Positions 45,174 to 53,587 of a DNA stretch of 61,836 bases are shown here, piece by piece (position 1 is the stretch's first letter; the number at the start of each line of letters is the position of its first letter). The DNA is taken from NCBI RefSeq assembly GCF_900156825.1, contig NZ_FTOV01000019.1, forward strand, positions 1-61,836, read 5' to 3'. This DNA comes from Chryseobacterium gambrini (GTDB lineage: Bacteria; Bacteroidota; Bacteroidia; Flavobacteriales; Weeksellaceae). The notes beneath the pieces were generated by a model, which saw nothing but the letters and a program-made list of their open reading frames with translations, searched no databases and was not told the origin of the DNA. The translations under genes were made by a program, and so were the position numbers.

Positions 45174-45406
45174 TTTAAAGCAGATTTAGCTTTTTCCTGA
45201 ACTTCCTCCCAAGTGTAAGATTTGCTTTCCCCTTTTATATATTTTTCTCTTCTTTCATTTATTACATCGTAGTGTGAGTCTGGAACAGAATAATTATTTT
45301 CCTCTTCTTCAGCATCAATAATTCCTTTGAAAATGCGTAAAATTCTTTCATCGGCAATATCGATGAAATCGTGAATTCGTTTTCTGATGTCTACGGTGGA
45401 GTCCAT
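45170..45406 (-). CDS. Antitoxin partner of the ParE-type toxin
   Basis: The 78-residue acidic protein (MDSTVDIRKRIHDFIDIADERIL and SYTWEEVQEKAKSAL) overlaps the toxin start by four bases, a standard antitoxin-first arrangement. The C-terminal TWEEVQEKAKS is a common antitoxin tail in Bacteroidota. Confidence 0.8.
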   Translation of the reverse strand: MDSTVDIRKRIHDFIDIADERILRIFKGIIDAEEEENNYSVPDSHYDVINERREKYIKGESKSYTWEEVQEKAKSALK

Positions 45407-45444
45407 TTTTAAAACTTTAATTTTATAAAATTACAAAATTATTT

Positions 45445-46617
45445 TCAGCATTTTTCCAAAACAATCGCGGCATTACATCCGCCAAAACCGGAAGCTGTTT
45501 TCAGAATATATTTAATTTCTGCGGATTGGTTTTCTTTGATAATATTCAAAGATTGGGAGGTTCCTGTTTCTTTAAAGTTTTTAGATGGAATTAATGTTTT
45601 ATTCAAGGCACTTTCCATGGAAATGATACTTTCCAGCAATCCCGATGCGCCCAAACAGTGTCCATAATACGCTTTTAAACTATGTAAAGGAATGTTTTGT
45701 AAATTCATTCTGTTAAAAGCGATCGCTTCCATTTCGTCATTATAAATGGTTGCCGTTCCGTGTGCGGAGATAAAGTCTATTTTTTCTGCTGAAACCTGAG
45801 CTTCTGTCATTGCGTTGTTGATGCTTGCAAATAATCCGTCTCCCGTTCTCGAAGGTCCGGAAATATGGTTCGCATCGTTAATAGCGGAGTCTCCTAAAAT
45901 TTTAAAACTAAATTTTTCGTTTTTATCTCGTATTGAAGTGATGTAAACCGCTGCTGCCGCTTCGCCGATATTGATTCCGTCACGGTTTTTATCGTAAGGC
46001 TTACAAATCTCGGTTCCGATTGCCTGAAAAGAATTGAAACCTGAAATCACAAATTCTGAAATTTCGTCTCCGGCAACAACAAAAGCATCTTTATATTTTC
46101 CTGCCAGAATCATATTCTTAGCGACACCAATTGCCATTACTCCCGAAACACAGGCGTTAGAAACCACAATCGGTTTTGTTTGAAATCCGAAAAAATCAGC
46201 GATTTTCTGAGCTAAATTTGATAGAAAAACCTCTTCAGGCAAAGTCTTTTTATTTTTAAGTAAACTGATATTTCCTTTGGTTGTTGATAAGATAAAAGCA
46301 GTTTCTTCTGTAATATTATGTCTTTCAACCAATGGTTTTAAACTCAGCAAAAACATCTTTTCAAGTCTTGTGAAGCTCACGTTGTCATTGGCTAAACGCC
46401 GAATCTCCGATTTCTGAGGGGAGTCGAAGAATCTATTGAATTCTTCGTCCAGTTTTTCAGAATCAATCATCGAAGCATAAAAAGGCTCCTGATTTTCAAT
46501 GATTTTATGTAAACCTACGCCGGATTTTCCTTCAACAAGAGCATTCCAGTTTGAAGAAACATCAAACCCCAAAGGTGTGACGCAGTTATAATCTGTAATA
46601 TAAACTTCTTTCTTCAT
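45445..46617 (-). CDS. Beta-ketoacyl-ACP synthase, third copy
   Basis: The 390-residue condensing enzyme has Cys156 (SNACVSGVMAI), His286 (SAHGTATIYND), Lys315 and His320 (LKAYYGHCLG). It is the third full ketosynthase in the locus and, with the other two, probably divides starter loading and chain extension. It overlaps the upstream thioesterase by one base; the toxin-antitoxin pair lies on its downstream side. Confidence 0.85.
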   Translation of the reverse strand: MKKEVYITDYNCVTPLGFDVSSNWNALVEGKSGVGLHKIIENQEPFYASMIDSEKLDEEFNRFFDSPQKSEIRRLANDNVSFTRLEKMFLLSLKPLVERHNITEETAFILSTTKGNISLLKNKKTLPEEVFLSNLAQKIADFFGFQTKPIVVSNACVSGVMAIGVAKNMILAGKYKDAFVVAGDEISEFVISGFNSFQAIGTEICKPYDKNRDGINIGEAAAAVYITSIRDKNEKFSFKILGDSAINDANHISGPSRTGDGLFASINNAMTEAQVSAEKIDFISAHGTATIYNDEMEAIAFNRMNLQNIPLHSLKAYYGHCLGASGLLESIISMESALNKTLIPSKNFKETGTSQSLNIIKENQSAEIKYILKTASGFGGCNAAIVLEKC

Positions 46618-47039
46618 CAGAGTCCCATTTTATCTTTCCATGCCTGAAAAAACTCAGGATTATACAAGCATAAATTGTTATCAGAATCCAGAAAAACCTG
46701 AATGGTTTCACCTGAACAGACCAATTTATCTTCTTCGTTAAAAAGCTCGTATTTATAGATCAATTTCGCAGAATTTGAATTGACGAAAGTCGTTACAATT
46801 CTGAAGGTTTCACCATATTTCAAAGGAAGAAAATGTTCGCAGGTGCTTTTTACAATCGGCGTTACAAATCCCGCTTTCTGAATATCAAGATACGTTAAAC
46901 CATGCTGTCTTCCAAAAGCTTCTCTTCCGTCTTCAAAATAAACGATATAATGTCCGTGCCACACAATTCCCAACGGATCTGTTTCGTTGAATCTTACGCG
47001 GACTTGTTCCGTACAAGTTAAATTTTCTTTAGACTGCAT
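46617..47039 (-). CDS. 4HBT-type acyl-CoA thioesterase
   Basis: Starting at ATG 47039 (MQSKENL) the protein has 140 residues and the hotdog 4-hydroxybenzoyl-CoA thioesterase block RFNETDPLGIVWHGHYIVYF with the catalytic Asp. The longer frame back to 47090 would translate a repeat unit (TFVPFVVKKENK) and is rejected. It probably hydrolyses an ACP- or CoA-bound product or editing intermediate in the pigment pathway. Confidence 0.82.
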   Translation of the reverse strand: MQSKENLTCTEQVRVRFNETDPLGIVWHGHYIVYFEDGREAFGRQHGLTYLDIQKAGFVTPIVKSTCEHFLPLKYGETFRIVTTFVNSNSAKLIYKYELFNEEDKLVCSGETIQVFLDSDNNLCLYNPEFFQAWKDKMGL

Positions 47040-47049
47040 TTTGTTTTCT

Positions 47050-47155
47050 TTTTTTACCACAAAGGGCACAAAGGTTTTCACAAGGTTCACAAAATAAATT
47101 TTTCACATTTTCTTTTTCTGTGTTAAAAAACTTGTGTTTTTCGTGGTGAATAAAC
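47050..47155. repeat. ACCACAAAGG palindromic repeat unit next to thioesterase
   Basis: ACCACAAAGGGCACAAAGG at 47058 and CTTGTGTTTTTCGTGGTGAA near 47130-47149 form an imperfect inverted repeat. It lies between the thioesterase start and the GxxExxY pseudogene and resembles the units at 47.6-48.0 kb. Confidence 0.65.
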
Positions 47156-47205
47156 CCCTAAGTTCACAAAGTTATACACAATGTTCACAATGAATATTCT
47201 AAATT

Positions 47206-47586
47206 TTATATCGTTCCGTTGATTAATCTTTTAACCCCATTTTTAAATAAAACTGAGTTAAAATTAATCAATAAACCCAATTTACAATTGCTTAATTTTA
47301 AATACGTTCAAACTTGAGCAATATGAATTTCATTTAATGATTCTACGGATTTTATTTCAACAACAACTTTTCTCTCAACCAATAAATCAATCCTATAGCC
47401 AATGTCAAGTTTTATGTCATCATAAATTAATGGCATTGGTTTCTGTTTTTCTATCAGTAATCCAGATTTCTGTAACTCATAGTACAGACATTCTTCGTAT
47501 GCGCTTTCTAAAAGTCCGGCTCCAAGTTGGCGATGAACTTTTAATCCTGCATCAAAGATAACTTTTGAAACTTCATTTTCATTCAT
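47206..47586 (-). pseudogene. GxxExxY gene broken by a stop codon
   Basis: Read in one frame from ATG 47586, the product matches the intact copy at 1835-2227 over its whole length. A TGA at 47308-47310 stops translation after 92 residues (ends HIAQV); the frame then continues without change as TYLKLSNCKLGLLINFN to TAA at 47206-47208. The intact copy has Leu here, so one T-to-G change in TTA would explain it. The truncated protein keeps the GxxExxY and E-x-K motifs, so residual activity is possible. Confidence 0.82.
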
Positions 47587-48105
47587 ATCATTTTGTGTTT
47601 TATAATTATTTTTACCACAAAGGTCACAATAGGTTCCACAAGGGACATAAAATAAATGCTTGAGCTCTTTGTGAAAAACTTTGAGCTATTATTGGTAAAC
47701 CTCAAACAGCATGTTGTTTTCATTCATATCATTTTGTGTTTTATAATTATTTTACCACAAAGGTCACAATAGTTTCCACAAGGGACACAAAATAAATGCT
47801 TGAGCTCTTTGTGAAAAACTTTGAGCTCTTAGTGGTTAATCCTAAACAGCATTTTGTTTTCTTTCATAAAATAATGAAATAGCGACCATGGCTACATAAA
47901 ATAAAAAAAATCTCATTTTCATTCATATCATTTGTGTTTTATAATTATTTTTACCACAAAGGTCACAATATGTTCCACAAGGGACACAAAATAAATGCTT
48001 GAGCCCTTTGTGAAAAACTTTGTGCTCTTAGTGGTTAATCCTAAACAGCATTTTGTTTTCTTTCATAAAATAATGAAATAGCGACCATTGCTATATAAAA
48101 TAAAA
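47581..48105. repeat. Triplicated intergenic module
   Basis: Three direct repeats begin at ATTCATATC in 47581, 47722 and 47921 (spacings 141 and 199 bases). Each has the same ACCACAAAGGTCACAAT ... TTTGTGAAAAACTTTG core, and each starts with the first bases of the GxxExxY gene. The second unit also carries a full copy (47842-47901) of the last 19 codons and stop of the ABC permease gene; the third contains the real gene end. This shows duplication of a segment spanning the permease end to the GxxExxY start. Confidence 0.85.
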
Positions 48106-49309
48106 ACAGGAAAATGATTTCTCTCGCAATTCCTCCGATTCCGCTGTTTCTCAAAATAATATCATAATAAGCATTCAATCCCCAATTCATAGGAGAAAAT
48201 TTGGCGATGGTCTGCATAAATTCAGGCATTAAAAATACGGGAACCCAGATTCCTCCGATTGCAGCCAAAACCACCACAGAAGTCGCACCAAACGGAGCCG
48301 ACTGTTCCTGCGTATTGGCAACCGTTCCTAAAAGTACGCCAAATCCGATGGCTGCCAAACCTGCAAAAATGGTCACGACAATAAGCGGAAACATTTTTCC
48401 GGTAACGTCAAATTGCGGAAGATCCATATAAGGGAAAAGATAAATTCCCACCGCAACCATCAGTAAAAACTGGATGACACAGATGATGAGATACGTAAAT
48501 GTTTTTCCTAAAATATGAACGAAATAGGGAGTCGGGCTGATTCTTGCTCTTACGCTTGTTCCCTGGCTTTTTTCTTTCACAAGGTTAATAGACAAAGGAA
48601 CGACAATGAAAAATATCGCAAACAGCGCCCAAGCCGGAACATTATGCTGAACGGAATTCGGCATGATGTCTGTTTTGCCTTTTTTCGGAGTGATTTCTTT
48701 AAAGCTGATTAAATTTTTAGTTTTTCCGAGATCTTCCGTAGTTCCCAACTGATCCTGAAAGGCTTTGTAGATCTTTTTGTTCTCAATTTCAAAAACCATT
48801 TTGTTCACAGCGGTCATCACATTGTTTTTGAACCCGATATTGGTTGCCGGATCAAAATACAGATGAATATCATCAGATTTAACGGGACTTTCCTTCACAG
48901 ATGTCGAGTCATTTTCAAGTCCAAATGAACTGACGATTGCCTGAACTTTAGATTCTACATTGGAATTGATGTTCTTCGTTAAATTTTTCGGAATAACAAT
49001 CGCCATCTGATAATCTCCTCCGAAAACTGCTTTTTCGGCAGATTCTTCGGTGAAATTGGTAAGAAGCTCGAAGGTTTTACCATTTTCGAACTCTTTTTTG
49101 ATGTTTTGTGAAATCTCAGATTTGTCGTTATCAATAAAAATAATCGGAATTTTTGTGCCTTCCAGATTTTTAAAGGTAGAATCCTGAATTAAAGTAATGG
49201 TGATAATCAACAGCAAAGGCATCACAAAAATGATGACAATTCCTCCGATATCTCTTTTCAGCAAAAGAATCTCCTTGATGAAACTCCGCCACAATTTATA
49301 CAACAACAT
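48041..49309 (-). CDS. ABC-2 type permease
   Basis: The 422-residue protein has one N-terminal membrane segment (about residues 25-42), a large extracytoplasmic domain and five C-terminal segments, the ABC-2 export permease layout. It pairs with the ATPase gene that overlaps its start by 14 bases. In this locus it is the likely exporter of a pigment precursor across the inner membrane. Confidence 0.85.
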   Translation of the reverse strand: MLLYKLWRSFIKEILLLKRDIGGIVIIFVMPLLLIITITLIQDSTFKNLEGTKIPIIFIDNDKSEISQNIKKEFENGKTFELLTNFTEESAEKAVFGGDYQMAIVIPKNLTKNINSNVESKVQAIVSSFGLENDSTSVKESPVKSDDIHLYFDPATNIGFKNNVMTAVNKMVFEIENKKIYKAFQDQLGTTEDLGKTKNLISFKEITPKKGKTDIMPNSVQHNVPAWALFAIFFIVVPLSINLVKEKSQGTSVRARISPTPYFVHILGKTFTYLIICVIQFLLMVAVGIYLFPYMDLPQFDVTGKMFPLIVVTIFAGLAAIGFGVLLGTVANTQEQSAPFGATSVVVLAAIGGIWVPVFLMPEFMQTIAKFSPMNWGLNAYYDIILRNSGIGGIAREIIFLFLFYIAMVAISLFYERKQNAV

Positions 49310-50051
49310 CTCGTAATTCTTTTCCGGTTAATGATATAAAAACGTCTTCTAAATTTTCTGCATTGGAAACCTTACTGATTAATTCTTCAGGTGTTCCGAC
49401 AGCATGGATTTTCCCATGATCGATGATGGCAATTTTGGTACAGAATTCTTCCGCTTCCGAAAGGTGATGGGAAGTGTAGATGATGCACGTTCCTTTTTTA
49501 TTTAAATCCAAAAGATAATCGATAATCGCTTTTTTAGACTGAACATCCACACCAACAGTAGGTTCATCCAGAAATAAAACTTTCGGGTTGTGAAGGGTTC
49601 CTGCAATCAGATTACAGCGGCGCTTCATTCCTCCGGAAAACTGTTCAACTTTTTTGTCTGCAAATTTCGACAAACCCATGATTTCCAGAGATTCAGTGAT
49701 CGAATTCTTTAAATTTTTGTGACTCAACCCGTAAAGGCTTCCGAAAAACATTAAATTTTCTCTTGCCGTTAAAGTAGGGTACAAAGCATATTCCTGCGGA
49801 ACAATCCCGATGATTTGTCTCAGTCTGAAACCGTTTTTCTGGGGCGAAAGTCCGTCAATTGTAAAATGTCCGGAAGTCGGTTTTATCAATCCGGAAAGCA
49901 TGGAAATCAAAGTTGTCTTTCCGGCTCCGTTAGGTCCGAGAATTCCGTAGATTTCGTTTTTGGCAATACTCAGCGAAATATCGTTTACAGAAAAGTCTTC
50001 TGCATTTTTATATTTTTTGTAGAGATTTTTTATTTCTATGAAATGTTCCAC
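49296..50051 (-). CDS. ABC transporter ATPase
   Basis: The 251-residue ATPase has Walker A GPNGAGKTT, signature FSGGMKRR, Walker B VLFLDEPTVGVD and the switch His in YTSHHLSEAEE. It overlaps the permease by 14 bases. One base separates it from the BtrH-like gene. Confidence 0.93.
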   Translation of the reverse strand: MEHFIEIKNLYKKYKNAEDFSVNDISLSIAKNEIYGILGPNGAGKTTLISMLSGLIKPTSGHFTIDGLSPQKNGFRLRQIIGIVPQEYALYPTLTARENLMFFGSLYGLSHKNLKNSITESLEIMGLSKFADKKVEQFSGGMKRRCNLIAGTLHNPKVLFLDEPTVGVDVQSKKAIIDYLLDLNKKGTCIIYTSHHLSEAEEFCTKIAIIDHGKIHAVGTPEELISKVSNAENLEDVFISLTGKELRDVVV

Positions 50052-50052
50052 G

Positions 50053-51048
50053 TTATATTGCTTTTCTCAGTTTTTTATAAAAAGCTTCTTCCAGATCGGC
50101 AATGTGAAGCATTGATTTTGATAATTGGTTATAAATATCGCTTTTGGAGTTCCTGTTTTTGTACACTCTTGCAATATCCACCGCAAAATCTCTCCAAAGA
50201 TCACCGATCGCTGTGATTTCTTTGGAAAGTTCCCGTAATTCGTCATTTTTAAGAATAACAGAGGCTTCCTGCAAAAATGCACCATAAATAAATCTGAATC
50301 CGCCACCGCCGGTTCCGATTTCTTCCTGCATTCTGATCAGTTGTCCCAGATAATGATTGGTGGTTTTTGTACCTTTTTTGGCAGCCCATTTCGGGATGCT
50401 TTTTGCTACCCATCTCATAGCTTTTACACCAATGATTGGAACGGGAGCCAGCATATTTTTACAGGTATCTTTTATTCCTTTTTTGATCGCCTCTTCCAGA
50501 TTTACATGATCCGGAATGTGGGTAGGGTAGTACATATGACCTTTCGGCGGAAGTGCTCCTTTGGCATATCTCACTTTTTCCAGCTCGGCTTCAGTAAGGG
50601 TTGTGGTGTAATCCATCACCGGATCGCTGATTAGGAATTTTCCGTCTTCTTTTCCGTAAACCACGAGATTGTGAGCGTTAAAATGGAATTTATATTCTTC
50701 GGGAAAATAAGTAAGGTTAAAAACGCCGACCTGCAAACCTGTCGGAATATTATTGTTGAGGTTTCTTTCTAATGCTTTTTGTGCTTCGGCAGGATTGGAA
50801 AATTTTTCTCTTTTGATTTTAATTCCCAGTCTTTTTGCGGCTTTGCTGAAAATGGCTCCCGGCATCGGACGATAGCTGAAACCCGGTGCAAAATTAACTT
50901 TCAGGAAAGGTAAATACACAAAGAATAATCCGGAACCGATTCCGAAGATCATAGGCTCGCTGAGCTTCAGTCCTTTATTCAATAATAAATTGGAGGCAAC
51001 ACCGTTTTCGCAATGTGCAGTCTGGTGATGTTCAAAATTAAGTTCCAT
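50053..51048 (-). CDS. BtrH N-terminal-domain protein
   Basis: The 331-residue product matches the BtrH_N / DUF4872 type: an N-terminal papain-like domain with Cys13 in AHCENGVASN, a His in FHFNAHNLVVYG and Asp in ISDPVMDY. BtrH is an acyltransferase in butirosin biosynthesis that moves an acyl group from an ACP to an amine. A similar protein in a pigment locus suggests an acyl transfer step from ACP; the acceptor is not evident. Confidence 0.75.
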   Translation of the reverse strand: MELNFEHHQTAHCENGVASNLLLNKGLKLSEPMIFGIGSGLFFVYLPFLKVNFAPGFSYRPMPGAIFSKAAKRLGIKIKREKFSNPAEAQKALERNLNNNIPTGLQVGVFNLTYFPEEYKFHFNAHNLVVYGKEDGKFLISDPVMDYTTTLTEAELEKVRYAKGALPPKGHMYYPTHIPDHVNLEEAIKKGIKDTCKNMLAPVPIIGVKAMRWVAKSIPKWAAKKGTKTTNHYLGQLIRMQEEIGTGGGGFRFIYGAFLQEASVILKNDELRELSKEITAIGDLWRDFAVDIARVYKNRNSKSDIYNQLSKSMLHIADLEEAFYKKLRKAI

Positions 51049-51155
51049 TCGTCTCTTCTCTTTTTATCGCGGGAAATAATGTATGTTTTATACTGTAGAG
51101 ATTCTTCCTTTATCAGAATGACAAGCTGAGTAGCTCTCTACTTTAAACGAATTAT

Positions 51156-51557
51156 TTAACCCTTGAAGTTTTTTAGTTCATCCACCGAAATACCGAAAGC
51201 ATCGGCATATTTTTTCAGTACAGAATCGCTTAGTGTTTTAAATATTTTTGGTTTGCCGTGTCTTTTCACGCGCCACTGCCACATTCCTACATACGCTGCG
51301 AGAACCTGCAGATCCATTTTATTCAGCTCCATGAAATAGACAATCGGGCTTGCTGTATTGTTGGCAACATTTTGTCTTGCTTCTTCAATTCTTTCATTAA
51401 TTAATGCCAAAGATTCGTCCAAAGCTGCTTTTTTTGCTTCCCAGCCAGTGCTGTTTGCGGTCGTGTAGTTGTTGTTTTCATCTGTAACATACAAAACCTC
51501 AGTCATATTGGCTGACTTTAAGTTGCTTTCGTCTTGTGGAAGGTCTTGTTTTTTCAT
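51156..51557 (-). CDS. Uncharacterised flexirubin-locus protein
   Basis: The 133-residue product is predicted to be helical and cytoplasmic (LDESLALINERIEEARQNV, LQVLAAYVGMWQWRVKRHGK) and ends with a helix-turn-helix-like SDSVLKKYADAFGISVDELKN. No domain is recognised with confidence. It accompanies BtrH-like genes in related loci, which makes a joint role plausible. A half copy of the GTCATTCTGA repeat lies just downstream near 51098-51125. Confidence 0.6.
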   Translation of the reverse strand: MKKQDLPQDESNLKSANMTEVLYVTDENNNYTTANSTGWEAKKAALDESLALINERIEEARQNVANNTASPIVYFMELNKMDLQVLAAYVGMWQWRVKRHGKPKIFKTLSDSVLKKYADAFGISVDELKNFKG

Positions 51558-51719
51558 CTGAAATTAATATTGAAAGATGGTTTGAATGAGTTCGCTAAGA
51601 TAATAAAAATGTGCAACATCGTATTATTGTGTTTTCGGATGTTTTTAAGAAGGATGTCTGGTTTTTTCTTTTGAAAAATAGTACCCAAAATGGTTATTTC
51701 CGAGTGTTGTTTTTGAATT

Positions 51720-51727
51720 TACATTTG
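51720..51727 (+). promoter_or_regulatory. -7 box TACATTTG upstream of CHAP gene
   Basis: TACATTTG fits TAnnTTTG and lies 44 bases before the ATG. No -33 TTTG at proper spacing was found. The gene therefore probably has its own plus-strand promoter inside a minus-strand operon. Confidence 0.4.
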
Positions 51728-51771
51728 TTATGATCTTTAAATAAAATTAATAACCATAAATTCTTTTTATC

Positions 51772-52584
51772 ATGATTAAAAATTATTTCCAAAGAGAAAT
51801 CGAGATTTCAGGAGTACAGTCAAGAGGAGCTGCGAATTCCTCCAAAGAAGTATCGAAAATACAAAGCTGGCTTAACCTTTATGCTTTTTTAAATTCTTCA
51901 AAGGGAACTTCAACAGGGATTGATGGTGACTTCGGACCGGCTACAGAAAAAGCGGTGAAGAATTACCAAAAAGCAAACGGGCTTCCTGAAGATGGTATTG
52001 TAACCCAAGAGCTTTTCCGGAGAATGGCAGATCCTATGATTAAAGCTTTTACCCAGCGTGTTGCGGGAACAGGATTAAGGGAATTGATGGTGAATGCCGC
52101 AAAACAGCACCTGATTGCCGGAGCAAGAGAACTTACCATAAAAGGGGAAGGAAACAGAGGTCCATGGGTGAGAGCTTATATGGATGGTAGTGAAGGAAGG
52201 GATCAGCTTTGGTGTATGGGATTTGTGCAGACCGTTCTAGATCAGGCAATAAGTCAGATAGGAGGTAATTTTACCAATATTGTAAAAAGAAGCTTCAGTT
52301 GCGATACGGTGGCTGGAGAAGCACAGCGCAGAGGCAATTTTATTGGCTATACTTTGGTGAGGAGTCATGAATACCATGTTCAGCCGGGCGATATTTTTCT
52401 TTTGCAGAGCAGTGCAAACAGCCGAGACTGGACTCATACAGGGATTGTTATTGAAAGCAGCGGAGATGTTTTTGAAACCATTGAAGGAAATACCAATGCA
52501 GACGGAAGCGAAAACGGCTATGGCGTATTGCGGAGAACCAGAAATTTTATGAAATCTAAACTGGATATCATTAGAATTGATTAA
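51772..52584 (+). CDS. Peptidoglycan-binding plus CHAP amidase, no signal peptide
   Basis: The 270-residue protein has an N-terminal peptidoglycan-binding domain (about residues 20-85: VSKIQSWLNLYAF, GIDGDFGPATEKAVKNYQKANGLPEDG) and a C-terminal CHAP domain with Cys148 (QLWCMGFVQ), His222 (DWTHTGIV) and Asn240 (EGNTN). It is expected to cleave peptidoglycan peptide bonds. There is no signal peptide or holin gene. It is the only plus-strand gene in this part of the locus and ends in its own hairpin. A secreted effector or a lysin are possible. Confidence 0.82.
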   Translation: MIKNYFQREIEISGVQSRGAANSSKEVSKIQSWLNLYAFLNSSKGTSTGIDGDFGPATEKAVKNYQKANGLPEDGIVTQELFRRMADPMIKAFTQRVAGTGLRELMVNAAKQHLIAGARELTIKGEGNRGPWVRAYMDGSEGRDQLWCMGFVQTVLDQAISQIGGNFTNIVKRSFSCDTVAGEAQRRGNFIGYTLVRSHEYHVQPGDIFLLQSSANSRDWTHTGIVIESSGDVFETIEGNTNADGSENGYGVLRRTRNFMKSKLDIIRID

Positions 52585-52599
52585 TCAAAAGAGGGATTA

Positions 52600-52638
52600 A
52601 AACAAAGAAGCTGATCTTTTGGAGCAGCTTCTTTGTTT
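52600..52638. terminator. Bidirectional terminator after CHAP gene
   Basis: AAACAAAGAAGCTG at 52600-52613 is perfectly self-complementary to 52625-52638 around an 11-base loop. It separates the plus-strand CHAP gene from the converging hotdog gene 52641-53084. Confidence 0.85.
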
Positions 52639-52640
52639 AT

Positions 52641-53084
52641 TTATGATTTCACTTCCTGAATGAATAAATTAATTTCACTTCTTATGAGCAGTTCTTCGTT
52701 ATGAAAAGTCTCACAAAAAATATGACAGATGTTTTCAAACTGCGAAATCAATGAGGCTTTTGAGATAATTTTGTCGCCGACTTTGGGCAAGGTAAATATC
52801 TCAATTTTCTTGATGTTGGTAATGAAGCCTATAACTTTTGTTTCTGCTTCCGGATTTTCAAAAAAGCTCTGTCCTAAAATTGACGAGCAGGTTTGTGCTG
52901 CATTTTCAATTAGTCCTGCTTCAACGAATTCATTATTGTGAACAAAAATGTTGTCTTCTTTTATTTCGAAGGAAGTAATTACTTTTTCTTTAGTCAATTC
53001 CAAAATATAGTCCGTCATTAACATCGGTTCGCGATGCGGGAGAAAGTTGTGGATATTGATGATGTTTTCTTCCTTGATTTCCAT
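52641..53084 (-). CDS. FabA/FabZ-like hotdog protein, ApeI type
   Basis: The 147-residue hotdog protein contains LPHREPMLMTDYILEL and NNEFVEAGLIENAAQTCSS, the arrangement of the ApeI/FabA-like dehydratases of aryl polyene and dialkylresorcinol loci. It is a paralogue of the next protein upstream (both have FEIKEDNIFV). Its substrate is probably a 3-hydroxyacyl-ACP. It lies last in the darB-hotdog group on this strand. Confidence 0.75.
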   Translation of the reverse strand: MEIKEENIINIHNFLPHREPMLMTDYILELTKEKVITSFEIKEDNIFVHNNEFVEAGLIENAAQTCSSILGQSFFENPEAETKVIGFITNIKKIEIFTLPKVGDKIISKASLISQFENICHIFCETFHNEELLIRSEINLFIQEVKS

Positions 53085-53155
53085 TACATTTTCTATTGTT
53101 TCTGAATTATTTTTTATCGCAAAAAGCGCAAATTTTAATTCAAATATTTAATAAT

Positions 53156-53587
53156 TTACATGACAACAGTTTTCATCTGAGATTTTGCAATAACCTCACC
53201 GTTCAGTTTTGTTACGATATCTACTAAAGTTACGCCCATCATTTCATTGATGATAGAAACTTTTGAAGTTAATGTATCTCCCAATTTTGGTAATGTTGTA
53301 GCTTCAAAGGTTTTAATGGCACCAATATAACCTGTCGGAGCTTCTTTTCCCAGCAGATAAAATTGATAGCCTGTGTGCAAAGCAACACTTTGCGCCTGAT
53401 GCTCGATCATTCCCGAGGCCTGAAAAATGCCGTTCTGAACAAAAATATTGTCTTCTTTAATTTCAAAACCTGAAATCAGGTGACTTTCGGAATATTCTGA
53501 AATGCTGTTCACCATGACGAAAGGAAATCGCTGCGGAATTAAGCTTTCCACAAAGTTCTGATCGGATGTCGGTAGTCTGTTTTCCAT
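53156..53587 (-). CDS. Hotdog-fold protein, paralogue in the dar group
   Basis: The 143-residue product starts at ATG 53587, which overlaps the darB stop by one base, so translation is coupled; a TTG at 53593 is the only alternative. It has LIPQRFPFVMVNSI and NGIFQASGMIEHQAQSVALHTGY, a FabZ-like pattern with Gln/His at the Glu-Asn positions of its neighbour. It may be a dehydratase or thioesterase for the resorcinol pathway. Confidence 0.75.
   Translation of the reverse strand: MENRLPTSDQNFVESLIPQRFPFVMVNSISEYSESHLISGFEIKEDNIFVQNGIFQASGMIEHQAQSVALHTGYQFYLLGKEAPTGYIGAIKTFEATTLPKLGDTLTSKVSIINEMMGVTLVDIVTKLNGEVIAKSQMKTVVM

Noticed and set aside
47040..47090. Upstream extension of the thioesterase gene
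   Set aside because: The extra 17 codons translate an ACCACAAAGG repeat unit, while the ATG at 47039 starts right before the conserved domain.
51772..52584. Phage endolysin or prophage remnant
   Set aside because: No holin, structural, integrase or packaging gene lies nearby, and the flanking genes belong to the pigment locus.
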